This document shows, piece after piece, positions 24,211-33,824 of a DNA stretch of 35,284 nt; the first letter of the stretch is position 1, and every line of letters begins with the position of its first letter. Below the pieces are notes generated by a model. It saw nothing but the letters and a program-made list of their open reading frames with translations, ran no database searches and was not told the DNA's origin. Origin of the DNA: a virus. Position numbers and translations under genes: made by a program. Location of the stretch: positions 1-35,284 of the IMG/VR virus record IMGVR_UViG_3300042324_000041; one strand, given 5' to 3'.

Positions 24211-24830
24211 TACGCCTCTTCCAGGGTTACCGTAATATCCCAAAAATCATGTAGTGTTTGTCCACGTTTTCCAACCTTATAATTAAAGTTTGAGATATAC
24301 ACTTCAACGATATCGTTGTATTGCTGCAAGTGCATTTTAGCCTCTGAGTCAGATCCAAACGTATTGTATTTGTCGTAAGACAAAAACATCCAAAAAGAAC
24401 CTTTATGGTTTTCATACCAGTCTAACAGTTCTACTCCACCTGCTCCACCATCTACAGTAAACCCAATGCCAGCGCTAGTCTTTTTTCCCATTACGGAAAA
24501 CTCTGGGGCATCTGAAAATGCTCTTGATGGAAGTCCTGTCCACGAGACAGTAAACTTATTCTTGTCTGCAATATGATAAGATCTTGATTTACCATTTACA
24601 GTTCTTTCACGCTTCTCAATTCTTTCTGTTGATATATCAATAGGGGCTCTTCCGTGATCTGATAGCACAATGAATTGATTGACTAAGGTATCTGTTGTTG
24701 CTGTTGCACCCTTTTCTAATCCGTTTGGCACGTACAGTCCATTGTCTAACTTCCCCGAATTTTCAGACCAAAGCAACGCTTGGGGCCTTCCCCACTTTTT
24801 GCGTCCTGACATATACGATGCGGTTGCCAT
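24210..24830 (-). CDS. Dit-like distal tail or tail-adaptor protein
   Basis: 206 residues, directly after the tape measure gene with TAATG overlaps at both ends. The sequence is beta-rich, with FTVSWTGLPSRAFSD in the middle and a C-terminal VEVYISNFNYKVGKRGQTLH followed by WDITVTLEEA, a pattern like tail-tube-fold proteins. Gene order (tape measure, this gene, hub) is that of the distal tail protein. The call is by position and fold pattern only. Confidence 0.62.
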   Translation of the reverse strand: MATASYMSGRKKWGRPQALLWSENSGKLDNGLYVPNGLEKGATATTDTLVNQFIVLSDHGRAPIDISTERIEKRERTVNGKSRSYHIADKNKFTVSWTGLPSRAFSDAPEFSVMGKKTSAGIGFTVDGGAGGVELLDWYENHKGSFWMFLSYDKYNTFGSDSEAKMHLQQYNDIVEVYISNFNYKVGKRGQTLHDFWDITVTLEEA

Positions 24831-27800
24831 TATAGTCTGTTGCTCCTAATTCGTTGATTGTCTACTTGCCTAATTTGTTCAATGATTGTCTGGGCTATAT
24901 CGTTTGGATTTGCATCAGACTTAACATTAACGCTTAGGTTATAATTATACACTGAGCCAAGGTCTGTATTGCCAGTATTTATAGACCTAAGTTTATCTAC
25001 TCCAAAGTTATCTACCGCAAACTTACTTACAACAAACTCTCCAGGACTTAACATTGCAGGAATTGTATCAGTTCCAATTGGAATCATATTAAATCCACCC
25101 TGTGCAAAGTATCTTGGAACCATTCCGCCCGAAGCCATAGCATATGGAGCCCACTTTCCTCCTGCTGTCTTGCTTGTATTTGCACTTCCTGTATTTGAGT
25201 CTGCAGTTCCTCCATCTGACTTACCACCAGTCTTTGCAGCAACTGCAACAGTTGTTACATAGTTGGTGATATAGTTTGTAATATTGTGAATTTCGTCATA
25301 CACATGCTTTGTGTATAGACTCTTAGGAATCTTATTCATAGTGTCAAGAACTGAAGCCCAACTATTTTTATTGTTTAGCGCTGAATCTGCTGCTGCCTCC
25401 ATAGCAACTGCATAGGCTTCGGATAGTGGCTCGCCTTCTTCCATCTTTGCAACTATCTCTTCCCACATTTCAAGTGTGTGCCCAGAACTATCATCTAAAG
25501 CCATGATCTGATCTACAACTGCTTGAGCAGATATTTCCTCTAAAGCAAGTTGTGCATCCTGTTGCATTAATGTATCAAGAATAGTTTTTTGATCAGCAAG
25601 TTGAGTTTGTATTGTTGCGTTTATTGTATCAAAGTCAGATTGTAGTTTTTCGGCTGCTGCGACTTGGGCTTCTTGATATACGACTATCTGAGCCTGCGCT
25701 TCTTCTATTGCCTTCTCTGCAGCAAGCCTTGCTGGATCTGTTTCTAACTTGAAGAGTTCTTGAGAAATTTGGTACTGTCTTTCTTGTAACTGCTCTTGAC
25801 TTTGTCCAGAATCATTTTTTAGATTTTTTATCTCATTGTTGCGTGACTGATCCATTGCAGATGAAACTCCGCCTGCGTAATTGGACGCATCTGCTGCTCT
25901 CATATCCTGAGCAGCCTTTGCTGCTGCTGCTATATCTCCAGATGACAATGCGTCTGCTAAGCCCAACTGTTGCTGTTGTTGGCGAATAATATTTTCATTA
26001 ATACGCTGTACGTTTGCAAGGGCTTCGGCTTGAGCGTCATACTTCTTATTAATCTCATCAGCAGAGTGAGCCATAATCGATAAGTCGTTTGAAATTTTAT
26101 TAGACTCGACACCAAGAGCCTTTGCTGGATCTTCAAAATTCTTCTTAATGAAGTCTTGCTTTGTTTTAATGATTGACTCTTGTGACTTAATTAGACTTTC
26201 ATACTTTTTAGCGTTTGTCTCTAAGTCTTTAGAAAGTTTATTTTGGGCAGTTGTAAGTTGTGATTCAAGGGCTGTAGTCTTTGCTGTTGCAACGCCAATT
26301 GCTTGTGCTAGTGATGCACGTTGCTTTTGAATACTTGCCAATGACTTGCCCATCATTCCTGCAGATGGGTCTACACCATTCTTTACCGCTGCCTGGTATC
26401 CTGCTTCTCCAACATTCCAAGAAGCCTTTCCACCAAGAGCAGTGTTGTCTGATGTCTGAGCCTTGCGTAATTCGTTTATTGACATGTTAGAGTATGCAGT
26501 TTTTCTAACATTCATAATCTTTTGTGCAGCCTCAAGACCCTTTGTAGCCTTGCCCTTTAAATCAGAATTTGCATATTCAAGTGCAATCTTAATTGTTGAA
26601 TTTGCTTGAACTGCCTCTAAGCCCTTCGCAATGGCCTCAACTTGCTCCTTGGCTTTTTCTGCATCTGTTCCATAAGTTTCCATTGCTGCGATGGCGCCTG
26701 CAAGAGATTTTGGATCTGAGATTAATGAGTTTAATGCCTTTGGAGACATGGCTGGGCCATTCTTAGCAAAGAATTCTAGTACTGCTGGAATCTTTGTATT
26801 ATTACTTTGTTCTTCAATAGCAGTCTTTCCAACATTAATTAATTCATTAATCTTTTCTCGTGCAACTCTTTGCTTTTCTAGTGCAATGTTTGTTGCTAAC
26901 TCTTTGTCTGTAATCTTGCCTGTGGCAATAACTGTTGTCATTGCTTCATCTGAAAGTACCTGCTGAATTTCAGAGTTAGACATTCCAAGCGCAGCCAACT
27001 TCTTTGTTACAATTTCTTGTTCATTTAAATTCTTAAGAACTGCTTTTTGTGCAACAATAAAATCTCCAGTAATTGCTTTATTGAGTCCAGCCTCTACCTG
27101 TTGTGCATTCTTGCTAAATACAACATCTCCAACTTTTCCATCCTTAATGACCTTACCAGTAAATGGATCAATAGCCTTGCCTTTATTTTTCCCAGTTCCA
27201 GCCTTGGCGGTACGCATAAACTTTGCTTGCTCTTTTGGATCAAGACCCATAATGAAGTCCATGTACTGAGAGTTCTTGCCCTTATCCTGCATTTGTTCTT
27301 TAATGCCCTTGTATGCATCTCCAATACCGCCCTTCTTTGCTGCTAGAAGTGCTTTATTTAAAGCCTTAATTCCACCCTCTGCATTTATAGATGCAAGGCG
27401 AACCTCTTTAAGTCTCTTTAGTAAATCTGCATATGGGTCTGCTGGCTTTGTGCCTGATCCAGTGTCTGTAGCCTTGCCTGCTGCCTTTGATGCAACAACT
27501 GGATCTACTCCATATTTTGCTACGACCATTGCGTTTGCAGTCTTTGCTGCTGCTGCTGGATCATTAAGTGTTCCCGATGTAAGGGTATTAAATTTTGTAG
27601 TATAGGCTGTTGTATATTCTTTTGAACCTTTTGCTCCAAAGCCAAGTGCTTCTTGTTCTGCAAGTTTTGCAGCCCATGCTCTGCGAGCATCTTCGTTTTC
27701 AAAACTAATTAGAGTATTGTGTAATGCTGTATAGGTCTGTATTGCTTCTTTTTGAACTGGATCTTTAAGATTACTAAAGTATGTCCAGTTATCAATAATT

Positions 27801-30800
27801 CCCTGCATATTTGTACCAGTGTCTTTGCCAAAATCAATAATGGCTTGCTTTTCAATTGGACTCTTCATTGCTTCAATTAGATCAAGTTTTGCAGCAAGTT
27901 TTTCTAATCCTGGAAGACCTACTGTATCAATGTAGGCACTCATGTCTATTTCTAATCCATCTGATGCGCTAAGAAGTGCCAAAGCCTTACCAACTCTATC
28001 AAACTCTGCTGGACTCTTTCTGACCATATTAACAACAATGTTTTGTGCTGTTGTCTTGTTTTTCATTCCAGAAAGAAGTGATGTTAGTTCTGCTACCTTT
28101 GTAGCACCTTGTTTTTTAATTCCCACATTTAAAGCAACATCCATACTTGCAAGGTTGCCATTAAATATCTTCATCATTGTTTCCACTTGTTGAGGATTCA
28201 TTTGACCAGAAGCCATAAGCATTTGAATCTTTCCTTCAAACACCCTTCCTGCTGCAACGCTTCCAAATGATTTGTCTTCATCGGCACGTGCGCCAAGATT
28301 AAGAACTCTTTGTGCAGATGCCTCATATGCTGTTCCTTTGTACTTAGCCTTTACATCAGCCTTGCTAGCATCAAAGAATGCATCTTCTTTTGCAGTGCCT
28401 GTATAATCTCCAATTATTTCATCTCTTAAATATCCTTCTTGTCTTAATACCTGGGCAGCAACAAGCCTGTTCATCTTTTCCATTCCAGCAATCTGCTGAT
28501 CTTGAACTGCCTTAATCTGATTATCTAATTCTAATTGTCTTTCTTTGTTGGTTGTTGCAGCACGTTGTGCTGTCAAAGACTTTACCTGGTCTTCATAGTA
28601 TCTTGCCATTCCGTCGGCTTGCATCTGTGCCATTTCAATCGCATTAGCACCAGAGGCAGCAAGTTGTGCTGCTTCAGTTCTACCGCTATTGCCTTTTGCT
28701 AAAGCCTCATTTAGTCCTTGGACTACCTGGTCTGATCTTCCTCCAGCAACTACTGCAAGTCTTGTTCTTACTGTTAATGGATCTCTTGTTAAGTCTTCTC
28801 CATTTGCACCGATAAGATTTCTTAGTTGTCCATCAACCTTCATAGATATGCTAGAGTCTTTTAGGTTAACTCCAAGTTGGTAGGCTGTTTGACTTGCAAG
28901 GTCTGCGCTCATAGTTCCATCAGCAACTGCTGCTGCTAATTGCATTGCAAACTGCTGGGCTGCTACTTCAGAACCATTCTCATTTGCGTTCTTTGTGTAT
29001 GTTGCTGTCAACTCTTTACCAGTTGCGGACCCCATAAACTTCTCGCCTTCCATGGTTCCCTTACGTGCTGCCTCATTATATCCAGAAAGAAGTCCATCGC
29101 CTCTTCTCTTGTTCATAATTTCAGATGCACCAACAAGACCAGTTTCTTGGCCAATCTTTTTCATTAGATCAGATGTAGCAGATGTTGCTGTTACAAATTT
29201 TGCAGTTGCTATTGCTGCGCCTTCAAAATGTTTATTAAGTAAGTATGCTCCGCCACCAACGGCTGCAAGACCTGCAACAGCCCAACCTACTGGACCCATT
29301 CCTGCTAGTGCTGGGGCAATAGATGCAACTGTAGATGCTGCTCCAAGTGCTCCTGTTACTGCTGGTGGTGCCCCCATGGTGCCTGCGACCATAGTAGCCA
29401 TTCCTAGGCCTCCAGCAGCCTTGCCAGAGAACTTTCCAACCTTTTCTCTACGCATGCCACGCTTCATCTTATTGTATGTCTTCTTGTCCATTGGGTCGCC
29501 TGTACCTGGATCAATAAATACTTTTCCATCTTCACGAGCATATCCAGAGGCTTCTTTGAGCGCTTGTTCTTTTGTAAGTCTGTTATCAAGATTTTGTGAC
29601 TGTGAAGCAGAAGAACTAATCTTTGCACGAAGTGCAGCAAGTTCTCTTTCTTTCTCTGCAAGAATTTCACGATCTTTCTTTGAAATTTGATCTGCAAGCA
29701 TAGAAGATGTTTGCTGTGCATTTGCTGTTTGATCTGCTGCATTTGCAATTTGTTGTGAACTATTTGCTGTTGCTTCAGCAAGATCTGACGCTGTTACTAT
29801 GTTATCTTGATGTCTTCTCTGTGCCTCTAGTGAATCCCCAGTTGCCTTAGATAGTTTATCTACCTCTAGTGTTAGCGTTGCAGATGATTTATCAATTCTG
29901 TCAGAACTGGATCCAGAGGATATTGAACCCTTACCTGATCTTCTTCTCCTATCAAGAGATTTAAGAACCTGTCTTTGGTCTCTCATATCTGGGGTATCTA
30001 TATCATCATAAAATTCTTTATTATCAGTGTCAATCTTGGCAGCATTCTTTAGTTTATCTGACTGTGCTGATACATCCTTAGTTTTTGATGCTAGCCCTTG
30101 ACTTAGTCCATCTCCAATATCTTGTCCAAGTTTTTTAGTTCTCTTTGATGGCGATGCTGTCTTTGCAATCTCTTTTTCTGCTCTTGTCAAATCTTTATCT
30201 AATGCATCGCTAATTTCTGTTGAAGCCTTTACAAATTCTGGATTTCTTTTCCTGTATGGCTTTACACTTGATGAAGCACCAAGTTCTGATCTTAGGGCTG
30301 TTTCTTTGGCTGCTAAAGATATTCTTTGACCTTCTGAGCCACGATTCTCTGCACCGCCAAAAGTACCAACAACTGAAGTTGATTTGGCATCAGCAATTGC
30401 CTGCTTCATCATTCCACTGACGGAATCCCCAAGTTGAGATTGTGCTTGCTCTACTGCTGCGTAAAATTCTGGATCATTAACAAACTCTGTTGGAATCTTT
30501 GAAACTTCGCTTGAAATTCTGCCTGCAAACACCTGCATATCTGCATGCATTTGAGATGCAATTGCAGGATCATTAAGTGCTTCTTGCAATGACATCCCCA
30601 TAGACCTTGCATACTGATCATACATCGGGGCCATTGTAATTGACATATCTTCGCCACTAAACCTAGAGGCAAGATCTGTAGGAGACATCTGTCCCTTATT
30701 TGCTTTTTCTGGAAGCATGAATCCAAAATTGCTAAACTGTCTAACATATCCATTTGGATCTCCTGCTCTAGCAGCATCTGCTGAAGACTGTAGGTGCTTT

Positions 30801-33409
30801 CCAACTCCAGATGTTTTTGATGTTGCTAAGTCTGCAAGCCTTTGCAGTTCTTGTGGATCTCTTATTGGGGCGCCTGGCGCCTGACCATGAGCAAATACAA
30901 GATTCTCTCCGTTGAACGTTGTTGCAGAGGTTCCCTTTGGTCTATTTCTTGCTACGCCTTCTTGTTCAAGAATGTTTTTTAATGTTTCCCCAGATAACTT
31001 TTTAAATCCATCTCCTGCTGCTCTTGCTTCATCTTCAAGTCTTTGCAATACACGAGATACTCCTTCAATGTCTTTGCTGAACTTAGATAGTTCTGAAATT
31101 AATGCAAGATTTGCGCTTTGTGGTGTTGCTCTATTTGGTATTGCATAACTTCTGCCACCAAAAGAAATATTTGATCCATCTGCACCAATACCATCTCTAC
31201 CAGTTGCATATCCTGGAACAGAATCATTTCCAATTGCTCTTAGTAGTGGTCCATACTTATCAGTGTTTTCTTTTGATACAACAGTCTCTCCTGGTTCAAG
31301 CATGGCTGGGACTTTATCGCCAGTACCAGTACCTGGAACGCTGAATACACCCTCTGCATACTTTCTTGGAGCAAGACCTGATGTTGCGCCCATCGCACCA
31401 GGGGCTGCATTAAATAATCCTGGGGATGACATTGCAAGTGCTCTTGCCTGTGATGCTGCATTTCCATATGCTGCTGCCAAGGCATTTGCTGCTCCTGCTT
31501 CAACATTAAATGTTTCAATTAATTTTTGATGTGATGTATGAAGTGCGTTAGACTGTGCAAGGCTTTCAATCTGTTGCTGAGTCATATAGTCAAAGCCTGC
31601 ACCAAGGACGTTGCTTTGTCCATTAAGTTTTGCCATTCCTCCACGGAGCATTGCAAAGAACTTGATTACGTTTGCAGTTCCGTTAGCAAGCAAACCAAAA
31701 GCCATGAGTGCAACTGGTGCCAAACCTCCAACCACTCCAACAATAGTTGTTATGATTTTCTTTGTTCCATCACTTAGGTTATTAAACTTTGCTAATATAT
31801 CTCCAACAAATTTTACAATAGGTGTTGCAGCCTCAAGGAATGCCTTACCCAAAGGCATCAATTGAACCTTCATATCTTCAATTGCCTTTTGGAATTTCTT
31901 TCCAGTTGCATTTTCAATCTTTGATGTTTCTCGCTCTGCCAGGATTGCTAACTCTTCCATAGAGGCGCCTGCCAAACCTAGTGCTCTAGAAGCCTGACTA
32001 CCATCTTTTGTTATGTTCTGGAATAATGTTGATAGACGGGCAAACTGGAACTTACCAAACATCTGCTCAATTGCTCTAGCACGGTTGAGTGGATCTAGTG
32101 TATCTAATGCTCTTGCAAATCCTACTACGGTTCCCTTTATGTCCCCCGCATTATTATTTACAATTCCCTTGATATTAATACCAAGCCCAGCGAGCATCTC
32201 TGCTGCTTTCTTGGAAGGGTTAATCATAGATGCAAGACCAGATTTAAGTGCGTTAGCACCTTCTGATGCGTTGATGCCACCTTCCTTCATTGCTGTTAGG
32301 AAGAACGCAAGATCTTCAACAGATCCTCCAAGTTGCTTGATTACTGGGGCTGCTTTTGGAATTGCAATTGTTAAATCTTCAATAGATAGAACAGTTTGGT
32401 TTTCTACAGCGTTGAGAAAGTTAATCTTGGTTGCTAATTGTTCAGAAGATATTCCAAAAGCATTTTGCAAAGATATAGTAGTCTCTAGGGCTTGTTGCTG
32501 ATCAACCTGACCAAGAACAGCAAGCCTAGTTGCCTGTGTTACTTGAGCGGTAAGTGCTGCGCCAGCATAGCCTGCTGCTGCTGCATCTGCAGCCATGTTC
32601 ATTGTATCTTTTACTGCAACACCATACTTGGTAAACTCACCAGCGAGTCTTTTAATTCCATCAACAGCCTTATCTGTTTCTGCAACGCTAGTTGCCATAT
32701 CCCCGTATACACGCTGGAATTTTACAGTTGCTTCTTCCATTTCTCTAAATGTTTTAGCAGCAAAGGATCCAAGCATTGTAAGAGGAATTGTTAAACCAAC
32801 CATTAACTGACGGCCTGCCCACTGAGTATTCTTACCAAAATTCAATAGTTGTGTTGAACCCTGCTTGAGTAGTTGGTTGAGGAACTGCTGTCTTTGTGCA
32901 GCCATCTGAACACGTGTTGCATAATCCGTATAAGCGCCATTGGTCATTTGCAGATGCTTTGGCATGACCTGAAGCGTCTTTACTAATTGACCATTAGCAT
33001 TTGTTAATTGGACATATTGACTTTGAAGTGTCTTTACTCTATCCTTGCTTGCACGTTGAAGGATTTCCTTCTCTTGAGCAAAGAAGTTTTTTAAGACATT
33101 GCTGTTTAATGATGTGGCTGCTGCGGTGTATCTAAAATATTGTTTAAGGCTTAACTGGTTTTTTTCTAGCGCACTGGTGAAGGCTGCAGTGGAAGTGTGG
33201 ACATCCTTTTGGCTAGCAATGAACTTTCCAGTTTGATTAATCGACTGGATGAGTTGGCTGTTTAAACCCTTTTGTGCATTTTCAGCAGCAATGTTTCCTT
33301 GTGTTAAGGATTGGTTAAACTTGCTTAGACCAGCCTGAAGCCTTCTTAATTCTGAAAGAGCCGTGGCCGTATCAAAATGTATGCCTATATTAGCATTTAC
33401 ATCAGACAC
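24830..33409 (-). CDS. Tape measure protein, very long
   Basis: 2859 residues. It sets tail length and helps DNA ejection. The TP901-type core lies at about 190-490 (REMEEATVKFQRVYGD, AADAAAAGYAG, GINASEGANALKSGL). Hydrophobic segments occur near 545-590 and 1330-1393. The motif PAML(E/S)PGE occurs twice, near 700 and near 2783, and an SPSK...GDGL motif lies near 1085. Long coiled coils fill about 2430-2650. At about 1.5 angstroms per residue, a fully helical protein would mean a tail of some 400 nm, so globular insertions are likely. The start is a GTG with AGAGGTGG 8 nt upstream. The stop overlaps the next ATG. Confidence 0.93.
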   Translation of the reverse strand: MSDVNANIGIHFDTATALSELRRLQAGLSKFNQSLTQGNIAAENAQKGLNSQLIQSINQTGKFIASQKDVHTSTAAFTSALEKNQLSLKQYFRYTAAATSLNSNVLKNFFAQEKEILQRASKDRVKTLQSQYVQLTNANGQLVKTLQVMPKHLQMTNGAYTDYATRVQMAAQRQQFLNQLLKQGSTQLLNFGKNTQWAGRQLMVGLTIPLTMLGSFAAKTFREMEEATVKFQRVYGDMATSVAETDKAVDGIKRLAGEFTKYGVAVKDTMNMAADAAAAGYAGAALTAQVTQATRLAVLGQVDQQQALETTISLQNAFGISSEQLATKINFLNAVENQTVLSIEDLTIAIPKAAPVIKQLGGSVEDLAFFLTAMKEGGINASEGANALKSGLASMINPSKKAAEMLAGLGINIKGIVNNNAGDIKGTVVGFARALDTLDPLNRARAIEQMFGKFQFARLSTLFQNITKDGSQASRALGLAGASMEELAILAERETSKIENATGKKFQKAIEDMKVQLMPLGKAFLEAATPIVKFVGDILAKFNNLSDGTKKIITTIVGVVGGLAPVALMAFGLLANGTANVIKFFAMLRGGMAKLNGQSNVLGAGFDYMTQQQIESLAQSNALHTSHQKLIETFNVEAGAANALAAAYGNAASQARALAMSSPGLFNAAPGAMGATSGLAPRKYAEGVFSVPGTGTGDKVPAMLEPGETVVSKENTDKYGPLLRAIGNDSVPGYATGRDGIGADGSNISFGGRSYAIPNRATPQSANLALISELSKFSKDIEGVSRVLQRLEDEARAAGDGFKKLSGETLKNILEQEGVARNRPKGTSATTFNGENLVFAHGQAPGAPIRDPQELQRLADLATSKTSGVGKHLQSSADAARAGDPNGYVRQFSNFGFMLPEKANKGQMSPTDLASRFSGEDMSITMAPMYDQYARSMGMSLQEALNDPAIASQMHADMQVFAGRISSEVSKIPTEFVNDPEFYAAVEQAQSQLGDSVSGMMKQAIADAKSTSVVGTFGGAENRGSEGQRISLAAKETALRSELGASSSVKPYRKRNPEFVKASTEISDALDKDLTRAEKEIAKTASPSKRTKKLGQDIGDGLSQGLASKTKDVSAQSDKLKNAAKIDTDNKEFYDDIDTPDMRDQRQVLKSLDRRRRSGKGSISSGSSSDRIDKSSATLTLEVDKLSKATGDSLEAQRRHQDNIVTASDLAEATANSSQQIANAADQTANAQQTSSMLADQISKKDREILAEKERELAALRAKISSSASQSQNLDNRLTKEQALKEASGYAREDGKVFIDPGTGDPMDKKTYNKMKRGMRREKVGKFSGKAAGGLGMATMVAGTMGAPPAVTGALGAASTVASIAPALAGMGPVGWAVAGLAAVGGGAYLLNKHFEGAAIATAKFVTATSATSDLMKKIGQETGLVGASEIMNKRRGDGLLSGYNEAARKGTMEGEKFMGSATGKELTATYTKNANENGSEVAAQQFAMQLAAAVADGTMSADLASQTAYQLGVNLKDSSISMKVDGQLRNLIGANGEDLTRDPLTVRTRLAVVAGGRSDQVVQGLNEALAKGNSGRTEAAQLAASGANAIEMAQMQADGMARYYEDQVKSLTAQRAATTNKERQLELDNQIKAVQDQQIAGMEKMNRLVAAQVLRQEGYLRDEIIGDYTGTAKEDAFFDASKADVKAKYKGTAYEASAQRVLNLGARADEDKSFGSVAAGRVFEGKIQMLMASGQMNPQQVETMMKIFNGNLASMDVALNVGIKKQGATKVAELTSLLSGMKNKTTAQNIVVNMVRKSPAEFDRVGKALALLSASDGLEIDMSAYIDTVGLPGLEKLAAKLDLIEAMKSPIEKQAIIDFGKDTGTNMQGIIDNWTYFSNLKDPVQKEAIQTYTALHNTLISFENEDARRAWAAKLAEQEALGFGAKGSKEYTTAYTTKFNTLTSGTLNDPAAAAKTANAMVVAKYGVDPVVASKAAGKATDTGSGTKPADPYADLLKRLKEVRLASINAEGGIKALNKALLAAKKGGIGDAYKGIKEQMQDKGKNSQYMDFIMGLDPKEQAKFMRTAKAGTGKNKGKAIDPFTGKVIKDGKVGDVVFSKNAQQVEAGLNKAITGDFIVAQKAVLKNLNEQEIVTKKLAALGMSNSEIQQVLSDEAMTTVIATGKITDKELATNIALEKQRVAREKINELINVGKTAIEEQSNNTKIPAVLEFFAKNGPAMSPKALNSLISDPKSLAGAIAAMETYGTDAEKAKEQVEAIAKGLEAVQANSTIKIALEYANSDLKGKATKGLEAAQKIMNVRKTAYSNMSINELRKAQTSDNTALGGKASWNVGEAGYQAAVKNGVDPSAGMMGKSLASIQKQRASLAQAIGVATAKTTALESQLTTAQNKLSKDLETNAKKYESLIKSQESIIKTKQDFIKKNFEDPAKALGVESNKISNDLSIMAHSADEINKKYDAQAEALANVQRINENIIRQQQQQLGLADALSSGDIAAAAKAAQDMRAADASNYAGGVSSAMDQSRNNEIKNLKNDSGQSQEQLQERQYQISQELFKLETDPARLAAEKAIEEAQAQIVVYQEAQVAAAEKLQSDFDTINATIQTQLADQKTILDTLMQQDAQLALEEISAQAVVDQIMALDDSSGHTLEMWEEIVAKMEEGEPLSEAYAVAMEAAADSALNNKNSWASVLDTMNKIPKSLYTKHVYDEIHNITNYITNYVTTVAVAAKTGGKSDGGTADSNTGSANTSKTAGGKWAPYAMASGGMVPRYFAQGGFNMIPIGTDTIPAMLSPGEFVVSKFAVDNFGVDKLRSINTGNTDLGSVYNYNLSVNVKSDANPNDIAQTIIEQIRQVDNQRIRSNRL

Positions 33410-33436
33410 GTTTCATTCCACCTCTTTACATTATTT

Positions 33437-33766
33437 TTACTTAGTTAAAGAATTAACTAATGCAGTTGGATCAGCAAGTTGGATTCCAGAGGCTGCATCT
33501 ACTACTTCATATACTGTAGGTAGGTCGATGTTTTCTTCTAGTGCTGCTCTATCGTCTGCGAGTTCTGGACTGTACTGCTTGAATGCGATCTGTACGCAAT
33601 CAAGAAGAATGTCCATAGACTTTTCATTATTGTCTGCCACTGTGCTTAGTTCTTGGAACTTTTGCATGAATGGCTTAAGTAGTGAAATCTTTAGTGGTTG
33701 TACTGTTACCTTTGTACCGTCGATTAAAACTACGTGCTTTTTATCTGTTGTGGCTTTGTCTGCCAT
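33437..33766 (-). CDS. Tail assembly chaperone, short form
   Basis: 109 residues, directly before the tape measure gene. It shares a domain with the N-terminal half of the next upstream protein: VQPLKISLLKPFMQKF, IAFKQYSPE and PTVYEVVDAASGI match PLKIKYLRELMDAF, IALKQYCPE and PIVYKLLNYAAGI. In most siphophages short and long chaperones come from one gene by frameshifting; here the short form is a separate gene. It has a strong AGGAGG site and a promoter at 33796-33824, so its level can be set independently. It probably coats the tape measure protein during assembly. Confidence 0.78.
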   Translation of the reverse strand: MADKATTDKKHVVLIDGTKVTVQPLKISLLKPFMQKFQELSTVADNNEKSMDILLDCVQIAFKQYSPELADDRAALEENIDLPTVYEVVDAASGIQLADPTALVNSLTK

Positions 33767-33795
33767 AGTATTTCCTCCTGTGGATTGTTAAATTA

Positions 33796-33824
33796 ATTAT
33801 ACCACAGCAAGCGTGTTTTTTTAA
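33796..33824 (-). promoter_or_regulatory. Promoter upstream of short chaperone and tape measure genes
   Basis: TGGTATAAT (perfect TATAAT at 33796-33801 with a TGN extension) stands 17 nt from TTAAAA (33819-33824), a 4-of-6 match to the -35 consensus. The predicted start near 33789 gives a leader of about 23 nt that contains AGGAGG. It should serve the short chaperone and tape measure genes. Confidence 0.65.

Noticed and set aside
28995-29690. Long plus-strand open frame inside the tape measure gene
   Set aside because: It is antisense to a well-supported coding region, and its Pro/Ala/Ser bias comes from the opposite frame.
33402-33416. Four-codon upstream ORF overlapping the tape measure GTG start
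   Set aside because: The spacing from the AGAGG core to its ATG is only 4 nt, while the GTG has ideal spacing; the ATG is probably accidental.
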